From Acidimicrobiales bacterium (GTDB taxonomy: Bacteria > Actinomycetota > Acidimicrobiia > Acidimicrobiales > Palsa-688), in contig DASUWA010000032.1 in assembly GCA_036378675.1 (NCBI GenBank), positions 1-64,000 on the forward strand: a DNA stretch of 64,000 nt, written 5' to 3'. The position numbers were made by a program, and so were the translations under genes. The notes beneath the pieces are model-generated. The model did no database searches and had not been told where the DNA came from. It was given only the letters and a program-made list of their open reading frames with translations. Numbering within the stretch: position 1 is the first letter of the stretch; the number at the start of each line of letters is the position of its first letter. Shown in pieces: positions 60,537 through 64,000 of the stretch.

Positions 60537-61712
60537 GTGGAGTTTCGCAGGATTAATGGGCTTCCCCCCTACGTTTTCGCCATCATCAACGAGCTTCGAG
60601 ACCAAGCGCGCCACGCAGGTCGCGATGTGATCGACATGGGGTTCGGGAACCCCGACATCCCGAGCCCCGACGTAGCAGTCGAGAAGCTCGCCGAGGCGGC
60701 ACGCAACCCGCGCAACCATCGCTATTCCGCGTCGCGGGGAATCCCCAAGCTTCGGTTGGCGGTGTCGAACCTGTACCTGAGGCGCTTTGGTGTGGACTTG
60801 GATCCCGATACCGAGGTTGTGACCACGATCGGGGCGAAGGAGGGCCTGTCGCACCTGATGTGGACCCTGGTCGGTCCGGGGGACAGCGCGTTGGTGCCGA
60901 CACCGAGCTACCCGATCCACATCTACGCCCCGCTCTTCGCCGGCGCCGACATCCAGCAGGTGCGGCTCGGCCCGGATCAGGACTTCTTCGGCAACCTCAT
61001 GGAGAGCTGGGAATCGACGTGGCCGCGGCCGAGGGTGATCGTCTTTTCCTTCCCGCACAACCCGACCACCGAATGCGTGGACCTGGCGTGGATGCAGAGA
61101 CTGGTCGATTTTGCTCGCGAGCGCGATGTCGTCCTTGTCCACGATTTCGCCTACTCCGACACGTCTTTTGACGGCTACCAGCCTCCGTCGATCCTCGAGG
61201 TGCCGGGCGCGAAGGACGTCGCCGTCGAGTTCTACACGCTGACCAAGAGCTTCTCGATGGCCGGTTGGAGAATGGCGTTCATGGTCGGCAACCGCGAGAT
61301 CGTTTCGGCTCTCACCAAGCTGAAGAGCTACCTCGACTACGGGACTTTCCAGCCGATCCAGATCGCCTCGATCGTCGCGCTCAACGAGGCATCCGAGTAC
61401 CCGAAGGAAGTCAACGAGATCTACCACTCCCGCCGGAACGCTCTCTGCGAGGGGCTCAACCGGATCGGCTGGGAGCTCGAGAAGCCCAAGGGAACGATGT
61501 TCGTGTGGGCGCCGATACCCGAGCCGTACCGGGAGATGGGGTCGCTCGAGTTCGCCAAGTTCCTGGTCACCGACGCCGAGGTCGCAACGTCTCCGGGCGT
61601 CGGTTTCGGTCGGGGCGGCGAGGGCTTCGTTCGTTTCGCCCTGATCGAAAACGAGAAGCGGATCCATCAGGCCGTCCGCAACCTGAAGAAGTCGCTCACC
61701 AAGCTCGGTTAG
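60537..61712 (+). CDS. Class I aminotransferase (AlaC-like)
   Basis: A 391-residue PLP-dependent aminotransferase. It opens [20 protein letters not shown], and [30 protein letters not shown] and [12 protein letters not shown] line the cofactor pocket. The PLP lysine is in [13 protein letters not shown]. The substrate-binding Arg is in [12 protein letters not shown]. Closest in style to glutamate-pyruvate aminotransferases (AlaC group). GTG 60537 has no strong ribosome site but follows the kinase stop closely (9 bp). Confidence 0.9.
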   Translation: MEFRRINGLPPYVFAIINELRDQARHAGRDVIDMGFGNPDIPSPDVAVEKLAEAARNPRNHRYSASRGIPKLRLAVSNLYLRRFGVDLDPDTEVVTTIGAKEGLSHLMWTLVGPGDSALVPTPSYPIHIYAPLFAGADIQQVRLGPDQDFFGNLMESWESTWPRPRVIVFSFPHNPTTECVDLAWMQRLVDFARERDVVLVHDFAYSDTSFDGYQPPSILEVPGAKDVAVEFYTLTKSFSMAGWRMAFMVGNREIVSALTKLKSYLDYGTFQPIQIASIVALNEASEYPKEVNEIYHSRRNALCEGLNRIGWELEKPKGTMFVWAPIPEPYREMGSLEFAKFLVTDAEVATSPGVGFGRGGEGFVRFALIENEKRIHQAVRNLKKSLTKLG

Positions 61713-61758
61713 TCAGCTCTTTTCAACACAAGCCGCGCAAAACGCGTAGCTTTCGGCC

Positions 61759-62496
61759 ATGGCCTACTGGGCGTTGAAGATCGTGCTCACACCGTTGCTG
61801 TACGTCCTCTTCCGGGTCCGACGAGAGGGGACGAACCGAGTACCGCGTACCGGGCCCGTCATACTCGCGTCCAACCATCAGTCGTTCATCGACAGCATCT
61901 TCCTGCCGCTGGTGGTGCGCCGGCGGGTCACGTTCGTGGCCAAGGCCGAGTATTTCGAGACCTGGAAGACCGCTTGGTTCTTCCGTGCGGTCGGGATGAT
62001 CCCCTTGAAGCGGGACGGTGGTTCGGCCTCGACGCGCGCCTTGCTGGCGGCTCGAGAGGTCCTCGAGCAGGGCGGCGCCCTCGGCATCTATCCGGAGGGG
62101 ACCCGGTCCCCGGACGGACGCCTCTACAAAGGCCACACCGGAGTCGCGCGCCTAGCCATGCAGACCGGGGCACCGGTGATCCCCGTGGCTCAGTTCGGAA
62201 CGGCCGAGGTGCAGCCGATCGGCTCTCGCGCAATCAAGCCGTTCCGGCGGGTCAGGATCAAGATGGGGGAGCCATTGAGGTGGCCAGGGGAAGTGTCGGA
62301 GGATGGCGGGACAGACGGCTCGTCTCTTCGGCATTTCACCGAGCAGATCATGGATGCGATCCAGGATCTGTCGGGTCAGGAACGCGTCCACCACTACGCG
62401 AAGAGAGACCGCGGTCTGCGGGCTGCACCGGGATCCGAGGCGGAACCGATTCCTCCGGACGCGCCCGAATCGCTCGCTGGACCGGTGTATTCGTAA
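61759..62496 (+). CDS. 1-acyl-sn-glycerol-3-phosphate acyltransferase (PlsC-like)
   Basis: A 245-residue membrane-associated acyltransferase. Motif I is NHQSFIDSIFLPL (HX4D), motif II is near GMIPLKRDGGSAS, motif III is YPEGTRSPDGRLYKGHTG and motif IV is TGAPVIPVAQFG. The enzyme adds the second acyl chain to lysophosphatidate in phospholipid synthesis. One hydrophobic helix lies at the N-terminus (LKIVLTPLLYVLF). The C-terminal tail after residue 210 is long and polar. It may instead act on a PIM or other lipid acceptor. Confidence 0.9.
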   Translation: MAYWALKIVLTPLLYVLFRVRREGTNRVPRTGPVILASNHQSFIDSIFLPLVVRRRVTFVAKAEYFETWKTAWFFRAVGMIPLKRDGGSASTRALLAAREVLEQGGALGIYPEGTRSPDGRLYKGHTGVARLAMQTGAPVIPVAQFGTAEVQPIGSRAIKPFRRVRIKMGEPLRWPGEVSEDGGTDGSSLRHFTEQIMDAIQDLSGQERVHHYAKRDRGLRAAPGSEAEPIPPDAPESLAGPVYS

Positions 62497-62552
62497 TACT
62501 GGCGTGGCCTCTACGTAACAACCGGTTCATACAGCAGCGCTAGCGTCTGGCC

Positions 62553-63233
62553 GTGCCACTTTTCGTCCTGCGCGTCTGGGTCCCCGACCGCCCCGGGGCC
62601 TTGGGGGCGGTGGCCAGCCGCATCGGCGCCGTCCGGGGGGACCTGATCGGTATCGACATCCTCGAACGAGGCGGGGGCCGTGCTATCGACGAGCTGGTGG
62701 TGGAACTTCCGGACGAGGGGCTCGTGCAGCTGCTCGTCTCGGAAGTATCGGAGGTCGACGGCGTCGACGTGGAGGACGTGCGCCGGGCGAAAGATTCCCT
62801 AGCCGACCCGAGGCTCGACGCGCTCGAGACGGCGGCGGGGTTAGTTGGGCAGCAATCGGTGGTGTCGTTGTTGAGGTCTCTGGCGCGCGGAAGCATGCGC
62901 GACTTCCAATCAGACTGGGCCGCCGTCGTCGAGCCGGGAGCACCGGAGCACGTGGTGTCGGTCGGGCAGGTTCCCTCCGGTCAGTGGCTGTCGGCATTCC
63001 TTGCCGGGAGCCGGGCGTCCATATCTCCCAGGGTGGGGGAGAACGGTCCGGACGACGTTGCCTGGGCCGACATGGACGCCGCAGGGCTCGTGCTCGTTCT
63101 TGGCCGGCAGGGCCGTCCGTTTCGGGCCCGGGAGCGCCGGCAGCTCACCGCGCTGACGCGGATCGTCGACGCCCGCTGGTCGGAGTTGGTCGTGCGCGCT
63201 ACGAGGCAGGCTCATCCAAGTGCGCTCCGCTGA
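62553..63233 (+). CDS. ACT-domain protein with GAF-like C-terminus
   Basis: A 226-residue protein. The N-terminal ACT domain is clear (LFVLRVWVPDRPGALGAVAS and GDLIGIDILERGGGRAID), used for amino-acid sensing. The rest (about residues 90-215) resembles a degenerate GAF-type sensor (VVSLLRSLARGSMRDFQSDW and LVLVLGRQGRPFRARERRQL). No DNA-binding or catalytic motif is seen. The GTG start directly precedes the first strand. Its end overlaps the next gene by 14 bp. It may be a small-ligand regulator. Confidence 0.75.
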   Translation: MPLFVLRVWVPDRPGALGAVASRIGAVRGDLIGIDILERGGGRAIDELVVELPDEGLVQLLVSEVSEVDGVDVEDVRRAKDSLADPRLDALETAAGLVGQQSVVSLLRSLARGSMRDFQSDWAAVVEPGAPEHVVSVGQVPSGQWLSAFLAGSRASISPRVGENGPDDVAWADMDAAGLVLVLGRQGRPFRARERRQLTALTRIVDARWSELVVRATRQAHPSALR

Positions 63234-63888
63234 GCTCCGGGTGGAGGCCAACAGGATCCCGCAGGTCGGTCACTTTGCTCAGGCGGAGCGGCAGGCGCTG
63301 TGTGACCTGTTCATCGAAGTCGGTCCCGACGCGCCAACCCTCTGCTCCGGCTGGAGTACTTCCGACCTTGCCGCTCATCTGGTAGTCCGCGAACGGCGTC
63401 CCGACTCCCTTCCCGGCAACGTCCTCTCTGCCCTATCCGGTCACAGCGAGAAGGTTCGGGTTTCGGCGTTGCACGGGCACGGATGGGACGAGCTGGTGTC
63501 GCTGATCCGATCCGGCCCGCCGGCCCCTCTCCGCCTGGTGGACGAACCGTTCAACACGGTGGAGTTCTTCGTGCATCACGAGGATGTTCGCCGCGCCACG
63601 TCCGGCTGGGAGCCGCGGAAAGTCGAGCCGGAGCAAGACGAAGCATTGTGGGGCCGGCTGAAGGTCATGGGGCGCCTGCTGACCCGCAAGTCTCCGGTCG
63701 GAGTTGCTGGCGAATCGCCGGGGTTCGGTTACATGTCACTGAAGGGAGGAGCCCCGCTGGTGGTCCTGCGTGGCTCTCCGGGAGAGCTGGTGCTGGCCGC
63801 CTTCGGCCGTGGCGCGCACGCACGCGTCGTGTACGAAGGCGACGACCTGTCGGTGGAACGCTTGAAGCACACCAGCCTCGGCGTCTGA
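63220..63888 (+). CDS. TIGR03085-type DinB/maleylpyruvate-isomerase-like protein
   Basis: A 222-residue metal-binding four-helix protein. FAQAERQALCDLFIEVGPDA and LCSGWSTSDLAAHLVVRERR match the TIGR03085/MDMPI-N pattern, where His residues bind metal. NTVEFFVHHEDVRRATSGW is the second conserved block. Relatives may work with mycothiol, the actinobacterial thiol. GTG 63220 overlaps the ACT gene; a GTG at 63241 is the alternative. The reaction is unknown. Confidence 0.8.
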   Translation: MRSAELRVEANRIPQVGHFAQAERQALCDLFIEVGPDAPTLCSGWSTSDLAAHLVVRERRPDSLPGNVLSALSGHSEKVRVSALHGHGWDELVSLIRSGPPAPLRLVDEPFNTVEFFVHHEDVRRATSGWEPRKVEPEQDEALWGRLKVMGRLLTRKSPVGVAGESPGFGYMSLKGGAPLVVLRGSPGELVLAAFGRGAHARVVYEGDDLSVERLKHTSLGV

Positions 63889-63891
63889 GAC

Positions 63892-64000
63892 TCAATCCCC
63901 GGCGCGCGAGCGCGCAACGGCTCGCTTCCAGACCTCGTAAGAAGCATCAGCGACCGGTGCGGCTTCCCCAGGCGTCGCGGTGCGGTCACTGCGCCACATG
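63892..64000 (-). CDS. Possible C-terminus of a gene cut by the right edge
   Basis: The minus strand is open from base 64000 to a TGA at 63892-63894 and ends EVWKRAVARSRAGD. The composition and helical look fit the end of a real protein and it fills a gap otherwise empty of genes, convergent with the preceding gene. Too little is seen to name a family. Confidence 0.4.
   Translation of the reverse strand, partial: MWRSDRTATPGEAAPVADASYEVWKRAVARSRAGD

Overview
The window is a gene-dense, high-GC bacterial chromosome segment with no insertion sequence, prophage, CRISPR array or tRNA that I could find. Several markers point to an actinobacterium with an arabinan-type envelope: a WhiB-family regulator, a SepH division protein, a DivIVA-domain protein, an AftD-type arabinosyltransferase, a PimB-like GT4 glycosyltransferase and Ku with a stand-alone LigD polymerase. 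The mix with a class F-type sortase, queG, HerA-NurA and a four-subunit 2-oxoacid:ferredoxin oxidoreductase suggests the class Acidimicrobiia, but that placement is an inference from gene content only.

Layout. 1-5.5 kb: an acyl-CoA synthetase (cut by the left edge) diverges from a four-gene 2-oxoacid:ferredoxin oxidoreductase operon, followed by a MarR regulator and an aldo/keto reductase. 5.6-10.8 kb: sortase, a Thr-rich wall-type surface protein with a structured leader, a DivIVA-domain protein, a truncated F420/PPOX gene remnant, an anti-sigma-type ATPase with its partner, a SnoaL-like protein and a hemerythrin. 10.9-11.3 kb: the RNase P RNA gene with a terminator. 11.4-22.2 kb: an MFS exporter, aftD, an EamA-type transporter and envelope glycosyl- and acyltransferases. 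22.3-32.5 kb: a double-strand-break repair island (SbcC, SbcD, NERD protein, NUDIX, MarR, HerA, NurA, Ku, LigD polymerase). 32.5-37.1 kb: a glycerol operon (glpD, an AGPS-like flavoprotein, a glpK-like kinase). 37.2-40.8 kb: YbaK-type deacylase, then Fur/PerR-type regulator, rubrerythrin, a cysteine-rich Fe-S oxidoreductase and DUF3501, probably a peroxide/redox module. 40.9-42.3 kb: whiB and trpD. 42.3-51.4 kb: a very large secreted protein with a gingipain-like (C25, caspase-fold) dyad, then a tandem-cyclase/AAA/TPR signalling protein and a stand-alone Lrp sensor domain. 51.5-64 kb: NYN protein, small Cys-rich protein, membrane adenylate cyclase, sepH with a histone-H1-like tail, queG, a GT4 enzyme and a run of housekeeping metabolic genes.

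Two themes stand out. First, several repair machines that process DNA ends (SbcCD, HerA-NurA, Ku-LigD polymerase) sit together, with a five-copy 22-24 bp tandem array in the divergent nurA/ku promoter. Second, a 65-bp palindromic element occurs three times (11381, 38776, 56598). Two copies are intergenic, while the third lies in frame inside queG and adds a linker next to its Fe-S domain. Many 9-, 15-, 21- and 24-bp tandem repeats suggest active short-repeat expansion in this genome.
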